Assembly (NCBI GenBank): GCA_963747405.1
Contig: CAVVFG010000010.1
Span: forward strand, 285,175 to 349,174
Direction: 5' to 3'
From: Fodinibacter sp963747405
GTDB lineage: Bacteria > Actinomycetota > Actinomycetes > Actinomycetales > Dermatophilaceae
DNA length: 64,000 nt
How positions within the stretch are numbered: the first letter of the stretch is position 1; each line of letters starts with the position of its first letter. Positions 41,365-50,916 of the stretch are shown here, one piece after another. The position numbers were made by a program, and so were the translations under genes. The notes under the pieces are model-generated. The model had not been told where the DNA came from and did not search any database. It saw only the letters and a program-made list of their open reading frames with translations.

Positions 41365-44300
41365 ATGCCCCGACCCCGCCGCCTGTCGGCCATCGCCGCC
41401 GGAGCCGCACTCGTCGCGGTCCCGGCCGTCGTGACCGCTGCGCCCGCCGCCGCCGACCACACGCCGGTGCCCTCCCGGGTGACCCTCATGGGGTCCCTCA
41501 TGGACGAGCTGGGCTGCGAGTCCGACTGGAACGAGACCTGCACCAAGACCGACCTGCTGCCCGTGCCGGGCTCCCCGACCCTGTTCGCCGGCACGTTCAC
41601 CGTGCCCGCGGGCGACCCGGGTGAGGCGTTCGACTACCTGTACAAGGTGCGCCTCAACGGGTCGTGGACGGAGAACTACGGTGACGCCACGTTCGGCCTC
41701 CCCGACGGCAACATCCCCCTGGCGATCGACAAGACCACCACCCTGCGCTTCACCTACGACCACGCGACGCACCGGGTGCGGGTCGGCCCGGCCGAGCCGG
41801 CCGGTGGCCTGACCCGGGCCGACCGGGCGATGGCGGGGGACAGCCTGCGCAAGGACCTCACCCGCGAGAACTTCTACTTCGTGATGGCCGACCGCTTCGA
41901 GAACGGGACGAAGGCCAACGACACCGGTGGCATCGCTGGCACGCGGCTGCAGAACGGCTTCGACCCGGCCAGCCAGGGCTTCTACCACGGTGGTGACCTC
42001 AAGGGGATCATCAACCGGCTCGACTACATCCAGGGCCTGGGCACCACGGCGATCTGGATGACGCCGTCGTTCAAGAACAAGCCGGTGCAGGGCGCCCCCG
42101 GCTCGGAGTCGGCCGGCTACCACGGCTACTGGATCACCGACTTCACCCAGATCGACCCGCACCTCGGAACCAACGCCGAGCTGAAGACGCTCATCGACCT
42201 CGCCCACAAGCGCGGCATCAAGGTCTTCTTCGACATCATCACCAACCACACCGCCGACGTGCTCGACTACCCCGACTCGGCCTACGACGCCACCGGTCAG
42301 GTGCCGTACAAGACCAAGGCCGACGCCCCCTACAAGGACGCCTCGGGCCAGCCCTTCGACGACCGGGACTTCACCTTCATCGGCGACCCGTTCCCCGAGG
42401 TCGACCCCGCCGTGAGCTTCCCGTACGAGCCGACCTTCAAGAGCCCCGGCGATGCCACTCTCAAGGTTCCGGCCTGGCTCAACGACCCCACGATGTACCA
42501 CAACCGGGGCACGTCGACGTTCTCCGGTGAGAACAGCGAGTACGGCGACTTCCCGTCCGGCAACCGTTCCGCGCTCGACGACCTGTGGACCGAACGGCCC
42601 CAGGTCGTGCAGGGCATGATCGACATCTACAAGACCTGGGTCGACGAGGCCGGCGTCGACGGCTTCCGCATCGACACCGTCAAGCACGTCAACATGGACT
42701 TCTGGAAGCAGTTCGGCCCGGCGCTGCAGGGCCACGCCGCATCGGTCGGCAACAAGGACTTCTTCATGTTCGGCGAGGTCTACGACGCCGACCCGCGCTT
42801 CATGTCGCAGTACACGACCACGGGCAAGCTGCAGGCCACGGTCGACTTCGGCTTCCAGGGCAGCGGGGTCAACTTCGCCAAGGGCCGAGGGACGACCGAG
42901 CTGCGCGACTTCTACGCCCTCGACGACTACTTCACCGACGCAGACTCCAACGCCTACTCGCTGCCCACCTTCCTGGGCAACCACGACATGGGGCGGGTCG
43001 GCAGCTTCCTGCGCGACAACACCGAGGGCTGGACCGACGCCCAGCTGCTGCGGCGTGACGAGCTCGCCCACTCGCTGATGTACCTGACCCGCGGGCAGCC
43101 GGTCGTCTACTACGGCGACGAGCAGGGCTTCTCGGCGCCCAAGGACGTTCCCGGCGGCATCGGCGACCAGCGTGCGCGCGAGGACATGTTCCGCAGCAAG
43201 GTCGCGCTGCACAACGACACCTACGACCTGATCGGCACCAAGGCCACGACGGCCGACGCCAACTTCGACACCTCCCACCCGCTCTACGAGCACATCGCGG
43301 GCCTGGCGAAGCTGCGCGAGAAGCACCCGGCGCTCGCCGACGGTGCCCAGGTGCACCGGTACGCGACGAAGGGGCCCGGCATCTTCGCGTTCAGCCGGAT
43401 GGACGCCGACGAGCAGGTCGAGTACGTGGTCGCGGTCAACAACGCGACGACCCGGCAGACGGCCACCTTCGCCACGTACCAGCCGGCGCGCAGCATGCTC
43501 AAGGCGGTCTGGCCCGCTTCGGCGCCGCGCCACCTCAAGACCGACACCGAGGGACGGGTCACCGTCACGGTGCCGCCGCTGTCGGCCGTCGTCTACAGGG
43601 CCAACTCGAAGCTGCGGGCCGACCACGACCGCCCGATGCCGTCGTTCACCGCTCCCGGGGATGCCGGCATCGTCACCGGCCGCGGCGAGGTGGGCGTGAC
43701 GGTGCCCGGTGGGGACTTCACCCAGGTGACCTTCGCGTGGCGACCGGTCGGTGAGCAAGACCTGGCGCAAGCTCGGCACCGACGACAACGCTCCCTACCG
43801 GGTGTTCCACGACGTGAGCGGCCTGGCCCAGGGGACCCCGGTGGAGTACCGCGCCATCGCCCGCGACCACGACGGTGACTTCGGCGTGGTCTCGACCAGC
43901 GCGGTGGTCGGTCAGCCCCAGCCCCCGGCCGACGCCGGCGTCCCCCTCGGCCCCATCACCCAGCCCGACGCCGTGTCGGTGCCCGGCAGCCACGGCAGCG
44001 AGATCGGCTGTGCGGCCGACTGGGACCCGCCCTGCGACGCCATCCAGCTGAGCCTCGGCGCCGACCAGGTGTGGAAGGGGACGTTCTCGCCCCAGGCCGG
44101 GCAGTACGCCTTCAAGGCCGCGATCAACCGCTCCTGGGACGTCAACTACGGCGCCGGTGGCAACCGCAACGGCTCCGACATCCCCTACTCCACGACCGGC
44201 GGGCCGGTGAGCTTCTACTACGACCACCGCACCCACTGGGTGACCAACACCGAGCTCGACCCGATCCTCGTGGCCACGGGGAGCTTCCAGTCGGAGATGG

Positions 44301-44893
44301 GCTGCCCGGCCGATGACGACGCCACCTGCATGCGGTCCTGGCTGCAGGACCCCGACCGGGACGGCACCTACTCCTTCTCGACGATCGACATCCCCGCCGG
44401 GAGCTACACGGTGTCGGTCGACGGTGGGGCGCCGGTCGCCTTCACGGTCGAGGCGGGCCTCGCCACGACGATCTCCTACCAGGTGGCGTCGAAGGCGCTG
44501 ACCGTCGACACCTTCGCCCCTGACTTCGGGCCCGACCTGTCGACGGCGCGTGCCTCGTGGCTCACCCCGCAGGTGCTGTCGTGGAACCTGCCCGACCAGC
44601 GTGGCGCCTGGACCTACCGGCTGCACTGGGGCCCGGCCGGCTCGTTGGCCCTGGACGCCGAGACCATCGGCGGCTCGTCCCTCCCGCTGACCCTGGACCC
44701 GCGCGGTCTCTCACCGGCGCTGGCTGGTCGCTACCCCGACCTCGCCGGCGACGAGGTGCTCCGGCTCGGCCGGAAGGACGCGCGCGACGCCCGGCGCATT
44801 GCGGGCGCCGGACAGGTCGCCGTCGCGGCCTACGACGAGCTGGGGCGCGTCGTCCAGGCGACCGGGGTCATGGTGGTGGGCCGGATCCGGTAG
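41365..44893 (+). pseudogene. secreted GH13 amylase/pullulanase-type protein, frameshifted and C-terminally truncated
   Basis: Two frames make one gene. Frame 1 (41365-43878) has a signal peptide (residues 1-30), a pullulanase-type N-terminal module (GSLMDELGCESDWNETC), and a GH13 barrel with nucleophile D437 (GFRIDTVKH), acid/base E471 (FGEV) and D541 (GNHDM). Near 43745-43751 the frame shifts by one base: the VTFAWRPVG of frame 1 continues as SKTWRKLGTDDNAPYRVFHD in frame 2 (to 44893), which carries another GSEIGCAADWDPPC module, a GSFQSEMGCPADDDATC module and a pullulanase N2-like domain. The pullulanase catalytic domain that usually follows in this architecture is absent. A single frameshift could also be a sequencing error. 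The residual GH13 may still be made and exported. Confidence 0.75.
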
Positions 44894-44915
44894 GCCGCAG
44901 GCCGGGACGCCCGGC

Positions 44916-45587
44916 TCAGCTACCGATGACCACGTCGGTGCCGCTGAGCCGGGCGTCGAAGCCCTGGGGGGTCACCTCGACCTCGTCCAGGGACATGCCG
45001 GCCGGCACGCCAGGGACGTCCTGCCGGATGGTGGCCAGCGCGCGGGCCAGCGAGCTCGCCGCGGAGTCGATGAACGACGGGCCGCCGAGGTCGATGGTCT
45101 CGGGCTCGATCAACAGCTGGCCACCGTCGGCGCTCACCGCCCCGGTCGCCTTGAGGGTGAGGTCCCGGCCCAGGATGGTGACCGTGCGCTCGAGGCCGGT
45201 CTTGCCGTTGCCGGCGTCGTAGATCGTGACGCCCGCGCCGACCTGCTCGGCAACGGTGGCGAAGGGGATGGTGGCGTCGATGTCGAGCGACCCGGCCCGC
45301 AGCCCCTTGCTCGAGAAGCGCACTCCCGAGCCCTTCGCCACCACGTCGGCGCGGTCGCCCCGGCCCGAGACGACCCCCTGGCTGCGCAGGTCGACGGCAC
45401 CCAGCCAGGTCTCGTCGTCGGCCAGGTCGGTGGGCTGCTGGGCGCCGGCGGCCGAGTCGGCGGGGCGGGGGGACGCCGTGGCAGCGGTGCCGTGTGACCC
45501 CCCTGAGCCGAGGACGAACACGAGCACGACGAGCACGACAGCGAGCGCGGCGAGGGTGGCACCGACCCCCAGGAGGAAGTTCTTCAT
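44916..45587 (-). CDS. LmeA-family (DUF2993) phospholipid-binding protein
   Basis: A 223-aa lipid-binding protein. An N-terminal membrane anchor (LGVGATLAALAVVLVVLVFVLGS, about residues 7-29) is followed by a Ser/Ala/Pro-rich spacer and the DUF2993 domain (LRAGSLDIDATIPFATVAEQVGAGVTIYDAGNGKTGLERTV; VSADGGQLLIEPETIDLGG; EVTPQGFDARLSGTDVVI). In mycobacteria LmeA supports lipomannan mannan elongation; by homology it should act at the outer face of the membrane. It lies 12 nt after the MFS gene on the same strand and is probably cotranscribed with it. Confidence 0.85.
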   Translation of the reverse strand: MKNFLLGVGATLAALAVVLVVLVFVLGSGGSHGTAATASPRPADSAAGAQQPTDLADDETWLGAVDLRSQGVVSGRGDRADVVAKGSGVRFSSKGLRAGSLDIDATIPFATVAEQVGAGVTIYDAGNGKTGLERTVTILGRDLTLKATGAVSADGGQLLIEPETIDLGGPSFIDSAASSLARALATIRQDVPGVPAGMSLDEVEVTPQGFDARLSGTDVVIGS

Positions 45588-45599
45588 CCAGAGAAGGTC

Positions 45600-46916
45600 T
45601 CAGCCGCGACTGGGAGCCGGCTGGGAGTCGGCTGGGTGCAGCTCGCGAGCGCGCTCCGCCCGTCGGGCGGGGATGTAGAACACAGCCCCGAGGATGCTGA
45701 GCGTCCCGGCCGTGACCATGGCGACGGGCAGGCTGACCCGGTCGGCCAGGAGGCCGAGCAGGGGCCCGGCGACACCGAAGGCGAGGAAGGCCATCATCGA
45801 GTTGATCGACAGCACGGTCGACCGGTTCTTCGCCTCGGCCTCGCGGTGCAGCAGGGCGGCGTGGGGCGGCCCGTTCATGCCGTGCATCGAGTAGGTGAAC
45901 AGGTAGGCGGCGATCAGGGCCACCGGGCCGGCGACCAGGCCCATGACGACGGCCCCCAGCGCGTTGAGCACCCGGCCCACGATGGCGGCCCGGGCCACCC
46001 CGATGCGCGCGGAGGTGAGTCCGGCCAGCCACGCGCCGACGCTGAACAGCCCCCAGCCCGCGGCCGAGACCGGGCCGACCAGGGCGCCGGCCTCCTGGGC
46101 GGAGCCGACCAGCTCCTCGAGCCGCAACGGCATGAACGACTCGAAGGTGATCATGCCGATCGACCAGAACACCTCGGCGACGACGATGCCCATGAGCACC
46201 CGGTTGTGCCCGAGGAGGGACAGCCCGCTCCGGATCACGGTCGGCGTGCGGCGGGCCTCGCTCAGCGCGTGCGACAAGCGGGTGCGCTCGGACCCGGCGG
46301 TGGGGCGCGGCTCCTGCATCACCAGGGCGGCGACGACGAGGTGCACCACGGTGAGGGCTGCCGACACCCAGACGGCGAGGTCGAGCGCGGACACGTCGTC
46401 GTGCCCGAGCACGCTGGCGACGGGGTTCCACCAGATCAGCAGGCCGGAGAGGATCGCCCCCACGGCGATGGCACCGCCGAGGATCGACCCGGCCCGCGAG
46501 AGCTGCCGGTCGACGTCGGCGCCCGGGGTGGTCTCGTGCACGGTGTCTACGAACCAGGCCTCGAGCGGCCCGGAGTCCAGCGCCCGGAAGGCGCCCATCA
46601 GCACCCCCGCGGCGACGAAGGCCCAGAAGCTCTGCGCCAACGCGTAGCCGACGATCGCGACGACGTTGATGACGGCGGCGGCGAGGTAGACCGGGCGGCG
46701 CCCCACGGCATCCGCGAAACCACTGGTCGGCAGCTCGAGGAAGAAGCAGGTCAGGCCCAGGACCGAGCCGACCGTGGCCGCCTGGGCGATCGTCAGGCCC
46801 CGCCCGGTCTGCACGAGGATGAAGATGCCGACCACGAAGCCGACCGAGAGCCACCGGGTGGTGGTGAGCAGGTACAGCCGGCGCTCCGCGGAGCGCGGGC
46901 TCAGGTGGGCGCTCAT
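45600..46916 (-). CDS. MFS transporter
   Basis: A 438-aa major facilitator with about 12 helices. The first is LYLLTTTRWLSVGFVVGIFILVQTGRGLTIAQAATVG; loop 2-3 reads SGFADAVGRRPVYL, the MFS motif A pattern (D-x-x-G-R-R). The architecture suits drug/metabolite export, but the substrate is unknown. ATG 46916 overlaps the stop of the upstream regulator (ATGA), giving a regulator-transporter operon. The longer frame from 47264 runs through the regulator gene and is not credible. Confidence 0.9.
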   Translation of the reverse strand: MSAHLSPRSAERRLYLLTTTRWLSVGFVVGIFILVQTGRGLTIAQAATVGSVLGLTCFFLELPTSGFADAVGRRPVYLAAAVINVVAIVGYALAQSFWAFVAAGVLMGAFRALDSGPLEAWFVDTVHETTPGADVDRQLSRAGSILGGAIAVGAILSGLLIWWNPVASVLGHDDVSALDLAVWVSAALTVVHLVVAALVMQEPRPTAGSERTRLSHALSEARRTPTVIRSGLSLLGHNRVLMGIVVAEVFWSIGMITFESFMPLRLEELVGSAQEAGALVGPVSAAGWGLFSVGAWLAGLTSARIGVARAAIVGRVLNALGAVVMGLVAGPVALIAAYLFTYSMHGMNGPPHAALLHREAEAKNRSTVLSINSMMAFLAFGVAGPLLGLLADRVSLPVAMVTAGTLSILGAVFYIPARRAERARELHPADSQPAPSRG

Positions 46917-47521
46917 CGGGCGGGCCCGGTCTCGAGGTCGAGCGCGTAGGCGTAGAGGTAGACCGCGATGCGCTTGGCGTCGGGGTTGCCCTGGCCGACG
47001 CGGCGGTAGCGGGCCACGACCTCGCCGATCTCGTCGCGCATGGCGCTGAGCTGCTCGGCGGTGAGCAGGACCATGTCGTCGCTGCTGCCGCAGGCGTCCT
47101 GCCAGGCGGGCGGCCAGGAGGGGGACGCGTCGACCCAGCGTTCGGCCTGAGCTGCGAAGTGGCGCACGTAGTCGCGGGCGAGCCAGTTCAGGGCCGTCTC
47201 GGAGTCCTCGTCGCCGGCGAAGTCGCTCGGGTAGTAGGAGTGGAAGTCGGTGGCGGCGCGCCACAGCCGGCGCTTGCCCTCGCCCTCACCGGTGTCGGCG
47301 ACCAGGCCGACCGCCTCGAGCTTGCGCAGGTGGTATGACGTGGCGCCCGAGTTGGTGCCGAGCGTGGCGGCGAGGTCGGTGGCGGTGGCGGGGCCGCCGA
47401 CGCGCAGGGTGGAGAGCAGCCGCGAACGCAGGGGGTGGGCCAGTACGCGCAGGCTGGCGGCGTCCAGCCGGATGCCGGTGAGCTCGGACCTGGCAGGGGA
47501 GGCGGGGTCGGTGGTGGCCAT
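46913..47521 (-). CDS. ArsR-like winged-helix transcriptional regulator
   Basis: A 202-aa regulator. An N-terminal winged helix-turn-helix (RLDAASLRVLAHPLRSRLLSTLRVGGPATATDLAATLGTNSGATSYHLRKLEAVGLVADTGEGEGKRRLWRA, about residues 18-88) is of the ArsR/HTH_20 type. The C-terminal half, helical with several tryptophans, has no recognised ligand site. ATG 47521 was selected because a -10 box TATTCT ends 6 nt upstream, with a -35 18 bp before it. An in-frame ATG at 47542 lies inside that promoter. It overlaps the MFS gene and presumably controls it and itself. Confidence 0.85.
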   Translation of the reverse strand: MATTDPASPARSELTGIRLDAASLRVLAHPLRSRLLSTLRVGGPATATDLAATLGTNSGATSYHLRKLEAVGLVADTGEGEGKRRLWRAATDFHSYYPSDFAGDEDSETALNWLARDYVRHFAAQAERWVDASPSWPPAWQDACGSSDDMVLLTAEQLSAMRDEIGEVVARYRRVGQGNPDAKRIAVYLYAYALDLETGPAR

Positions 47522-47527
47522 GTATGC

Positions 47528-47557
47528 AGAATACCTTTGCACACTTCATCTGCACAA
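47528..47557 (-). promoter_or_regulatory. leaderless promoter of the ArsR-MFS-LmeA operon
   Basis: On the minus strand TTGTGC (plus 47552-47557), an 18-bp spacer and TATTCT (47528-47533) are followed by 6 nt and ATG 47521. Repeated TGCA words (47545-47571 region) overlap the -35 and could be the regulator's own operator. Confidence 0.6.
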
Positions 47558-47629
47558 GATCCGTGCAGACAAATTATGCGATGGCGTCGTCGCAGGTCAG
47601 CACGGGTATGACGAGGTGTTTGCGGCGAT

Positions 47630-47658
47630 TTGGGGGCACCGCCCTCGACCCGTAAACT
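47630..47658 (+). promoter_or_regulatory. promoter of rplM-rpsI
   Basis: TTGGGG (47630-47635), a 17-bp spacer and TAAACT (47653-47658) form a strong sigma70-type match, 102 nt upstream of rplM. Confidence 0.65.
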
Positions 47659-47759
47659 TGAGAACTGTTGTGCCGTGCGCCTCCGACAGGGGTCGATGGT
47701 CCCTGACGGGAGCACTCGGCATACGCCGTTCCCCACCCTCGAACGATTCAGGACACCTG

Positions 47760-48203
47760 ATGCGTACCTACACCCCGAAGCCGGGCGAGATCACGCGCAC
47801 CTGGCACGTGATCGACGCGACCGACGTCGTGCTCGGCCGCCTCGCGAGCCAGACCGCGATCCTGCTGCGCGGCAAGCACAAGGCGACCTTCGCCCCCCAC
47901 GTCGACGTGGGCGACTTCGTCATCATCATCAACGCCGACAAGGTGGCCCTCACCGGCGCCAAGGCCGAGCAGAAGAAGGCCTACCACCACTCCGGCTTCC
48001 CGGGCGGGCTCAAGGCCACCTCCTACACCGAGCTGCTCGCCAAGAACCCCGAGAAGGCCGTCGAGAAGGCCGTGCGCGGCATGCTGCCCCGCACCACCCT
48101 CGGCAAGGCCCAGCTGAGCAAGCTGAAGGTCTACCGCGGCGCCGAGCACCCGCACGCCGCCCAGCAGCCCACTCCCTACGAGCTCACCCAGGTGGCCCAG
48201 TGA
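47760..48203 (+). CDS. rplM: 50S ribosomal protein L13
   Basis: L13, 147 aa, an early 50S assembly protein. MRTYTPKPGEITRTWHVIDATDVVLGRLASQTAILLRGKHKATFAPHVD and the later RGMLPRTTLGKAQLSKLKVYRGAEHPH are canonical. ATG 47760 is used; longer frames upstream are the promoter region. The TGA shares nucleotides with the rpsI start (TGATG). Confidence 0.98.
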   Translation: MRTYTPKPGEITRTWHVIDATDVVLGRLASQTAILLRGKHKATFAPHVDVGDFVIIINADKVALTGAKAEQKKAYHHSGFPGGLKATSYTELLAKNPEKAVEKAVRGMLPRTTLGKAQLSKLKVYRGAEHPHAAQQPTPYELTQVAQ

Positions 48204-48715
48204 TGACCGAGAACGTCCAGATCGACGAGACCGCCGGCACCGACGTCAACGACGCGCTGGTCACCGAGTACACCTCCGAGTCCGACACCACCGTCGCCGG
48301 CGAGACCACCCAGCGTCCCCGCGCCACCGCGCCGGGTGCTGCCACCGGTCGCCGCAAGCAGGCCGTGGCCCGCGTGCGCATCGTGCCCGGCACCGGTGAG
48401 TGGACCATCAACGGCCGCACCCTGGCCGGCTACTTCCCCAACAAGGTGCACCAGCAGATCGTCAACGAGCCGCTCACCCTGCTCGAGCTCGACGGCTCCT
48501 ACGACGTGCTGGTGCGCGTGCACGGTGGCGGCCCCTCCGGCCAGGCCGGTGCGGTGCGCCTGGGCGTGGCCCGCTCGCTCAACGGCATCGACGAAGAGCT
48601 CAACCGCCCGGCGCTGAAGAAGGCCGGCTTCCTCTCCCGCGACGCTCGCGTCCCCGAGCGCAAGAAGGCCGGCCTGAAGAAGGCCCGCAAGGCACCGCAG
48701 TACAGCAAGCGCTGA
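48203..48715 (+). CDS. rpsI: 30S ribosomal protein S9
   Basis: S9, 170 aa, whose C-terminal tail reaches P-site tRNA. The core ATGRRKQAVARVRIVPGTGEWTINGRTLAGYFPN begins near residue 47, preceded by an acidic, Thr-rich extension (about 45 residues) usual in actinobacteria. The tail ends KKARKAPQYSKR as required. ATG 48203 overlaps the rplM stop; GTG 48200 is an in-frame alternative. Confidence 0.97.
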   Translation: MTENVQIDETAGTDVNDALVTEYTSESDTTVAGETTQRPRATAPGAATGRRKQAVARVRIVPGTGEWTINGRTLAGYFPNKVHQQIVNEPLTLLELDGSYDVLVRVHGGGPSGQAGAVRLGVARSLNGIDEELNRPALKKAGFLSRDARVPERKKAGLKKARKAPQYSKR

Positions 48716-48755
48716 TCCGCCGTCACGGCGCCACCACAGTGGTGGATGCCGTGCC

Positions 48756-48799
48756 CGCACCGAAGGCGGCTCCCTCTCCCGGGCGCCGCCTTCGGTGCG
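48756..48799 (+). terminator. rpsI terminator
   Basis: A 15-bp perfect stem (CGCACCGAAGGCGGC 48756-48770 with 48785-48799) and a 14-nt loop begin 40 nt after rpsI and 43 nt before glmM. Confidence 0.8.
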
Positions 48800-48841
48800 C
48801 TCGGGAGTAGGTTCGGCTCGTACAAACGGAAGGGCACCTCC

Positions 48842-50191
48842 ATGTCACGACTCTTCGGCACCGACGGTGTCCGCGGCCTCGCCAACGGCCCGCTGATCAC
48901 GGCCGAGATGGCGCTGGCCGTCTCCGTCGCGGCGGCGCGGGTGCTCGGCGCGGCCGGGGCCGACCCCGGGCACCGTCCCAAGGCCGTGGTCGGGCGCGAC
49001 CCGCGGGCCTCCGGTGAGTTCCTCGGCGCGGCCGTCGTCGCGGGACTGGCCGCGGCGGGCGTCGACGTCTACGACGCGGGCGTGCTGCCCACCCCCGCGA
49101 TCGCCTACCTGACCGCCGACGCCGGCGCCGACTTCGGGGTCATGCTCTCGGCGTCGCACAACCCGATGCCCGACAACGGCATCAAGTTCTTCGCCCGGGG
49201 CGGACACAAGCTGCCCGACGAGGTCGAGGACCGCATCGAGGCGGCGATCGGCGAGCAGTGGCAGCGTCCCATCGGCGCCGACGTCGGTCGGGTCGTGAAC
49301 ATGACCGACGGGCACACCCGTTACCTCAGCCACCTGCTGCGCGTGCTGCCGAACCGGCTCGACGGCCTGCGGGTGGTCATCGACGGGGCTCACGGAGCGG
49401 CGAGCCAGGTCTCGCCGGAGGTGTTCCGCCTGGCCGGCGCCGAGGTGTTCGAGATCGGCACCTCGCCCGACGGGCTCAACATCAACGACGGCTACGGCTC
49501 CACCCACCTCGACCCGCTGCGGACCGCGGTGCGCGCGCACGGTGCCGACCTCGGCATCGCGCACGACGGTGACGCCGACCGCTGCCTGGCCGTCGACGCG
49601 ACCGGCACCGAGGTCGACGGCGACCAGATCATGGGCATCCTGGCCGTGGCGCTCAAGGAGCGCGGGGTGCTCGCCCGCGACACGCTCGTCGCGACGGTGA
49701 TGAGCAACCTGGGCCTGCTGCAGGCGATGGAGCGTGAGGGCATCCACGTGCTGCAGACGGCGGTCGGTGACCGGTACGTGCTGGAGGAGATGCGCGCCGG
49801 TGGCTACTCGCTCGGCGGCGAGCAGTCCGGGCACGTCATCATGCTCGACCACGGAACCACCGGCGACGGCACGCTCACCGGCCTGATGCTGGCCGCCCGG
49901 GTGGTGCAGACCGGCCGGACCCTGGCCGACCTCGGCACCGTGATGTCCCGCCTGCCGCAGGTGCTGGTCAACGTCCGGGGCGTCGACACCAGCCGCGTCG
50001 ACAGCGACGACCGCCTGCTGTCGGCGGTGCACTCCGAGCAGAGCACCCTCGACGGGTCCGGCCGGGTACTGCTGCGTCGCTCCGGCACCGAACCGCTCGT
50101 GCGGGTCATGGTCGAAGCCCCCACCCAGGAGCAGGCCAACGCCGTCGCCGACCGGCTCGCCGGGGTCGTGCGCGAACGCCTCGCCCTCTGA
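48842..50191 (+). CDS. glmM: phosphoglucosamine mutase
   Basis: GlmM, 449 aa, which converts glucosamine-6-phosphate to glucosamine-1-phosphate for UDP-GlcNAc and peptidoglycan. MSRLFGTDGVRG is the standard start; the phosphoserine loop MLSASHNPMPDNG has the catalytic serine at residue 105; DGDADRC is the metal loop; and RRSGTEPLVRVMVEA is the phosphate-binding loop. ATG 48842 follows AAACGGAAGGG. rplM-rpsI-glmM is the conserved actinobacterial order. Confidence 0.98.
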   Translation: MSRLFGTDGVRGLANGPLITAEMALAVSVAAARVLGAAGADPGHRPKAVVGRDPRASGEFLGAAVVAGLAAAGVDVYDAGVLPTPAIAYLTADAGADFGVMLSASHNPMPDNGIKFFARGGHKLPDEVEDRIEAAIGEQWQRPIGADVGRVVNMTDGHTRYLSHLLRVLPNRLDGLRVVIDGAHGAASQVSPEVFRLAGAEVFEIGTSPDGLNINDGYGSTHLDPLRTAVRAHGADLGIAHDGDADRCLAVDATGTEVDGDQIMGILAVALKERGVLARDTLVATVMSNLGLLQAMEREGIHVLQTAVGDRYVLEEMRAGGYSLGGEQSGHVIMLDHGTTGDGTLTGLMLAARVVQTGRTLADLGTVMSRLPQVLVNVRGVDTSRVDSDDRLLSAVHSEQSTLDGSGRVLLRRSGTEPLVRVMVEAPTQEQANAVADRLAGVVRERLAL

Positions 50192-50417
50192 CCCCACTGG
50201 CCTACCCACCTCGCTGTCCTCCCCCTCCTCCGTTGGCGGACCCCGCTGAAGGGTTCCCGGTGGGAGCTCTTCGCGGGAAGTCGCGGGGTGCGGCGTGGAG
50301 GCCGGTGGAATGTGTGCCGCCGTGCGTGGGTTGGCACGGCTGGTCGCGACGCTCGACGACCGGCCGTCGCGCGGTGTGGCGTGACGGCATACCCACCTGC
50401 CTGCGAGGAGACCCGCC

Positions 50418-50858
50418 GTGCCGCACGAGTCCCTGAACGACGTCCTGTACACCACCGCCGCAAGCGCCCAGGGCGGGCGCGGGGGGCGGGTGCGCAGCGA
50501 GGACGGGGTGGTCGACCTCGAGCTCGGCAAGCCCGGCAGCGTGTCGAACCCCAAGGCCAACCCCGAGACGCTCTTCGCGGCCGGCTACGCCTCGTGCTTC
50601 AACAACGCGCTGGGTCGGATCGCGACCGCGCAGGGCCACGACGGTGCCGGTGCCGTGACGGTCGCAGCGGTGAGCCTGGGCACCACCGGCGCGGGTGACA
50701 CCCCCGCTGTCGGGCTGGCCGTCGAGCTGACCTCCACCATCCCGGGCGTCGACGCCGCCACCGCTCAGGCGCTGGCCGAGGCGGCCCACGAGGTGTGCCC
50801 GTACTCGAAGGCGACCCGCGGGAACATCGACGTCAAGGTCGTCGGCGTGCCGGCCTGA
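50418..50858 (+). CDS. Ohr/OsmC-family organic hydroperoxide reductase
   Basis: A 146-aa thiol peroxidase of the Ohr/OsmC fold, reducing organic (lipid) hydroperoxides. The catalytic cysteine pair is C60 in LFAAGYASCFNNAL and C127 in EVCPYSKATRGNIDV; the conserved glutamate E50 (NPETLF) is present. The length and C-terminal PYSKATRGN favour Ohr over OsmC. GTG 50418 follows GCGAGGAGACC. No adjacent OhrR regulator is visible. The 226 nt upstream show no other gene. Confidence 0.9.
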   Translation: MPHESLNDVLYTTAASAQGGRGGRVRSEDGVVDLELGKPGSVSNPKANPETLFAAGYASCFNNALGRIATAQGHDGAGAVTVAAVSLGTTGAGDTPAVGLAVELTSTIPGVDAATAQALAEAAHEVCPYSKATRGNIDVKVVGVPA

Positions 50859-50916
50859 GCAGCTCCTTGGGGGGTTGTCGGAGGGCGGTCCTGGGGTTCC
50901 CGCAGGAGGTGGGAGC

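Noticed and set aside
43751..44893. A separate 380-aa gene behind the amylase
   Set aside because: Its first residues continue the fibronectin-like/pullulanase module of the amylase without a signal peptide or ribosome-binding site; it is better read as the same gene after a frameshift.
50192..50417. A coding gene or repeat in the glmM-ohr gap
   Set aside because: The open frame starting at 50288 has no protein-like features and merges into the ohr region in another frame; no clear dyad or repeat was seen.
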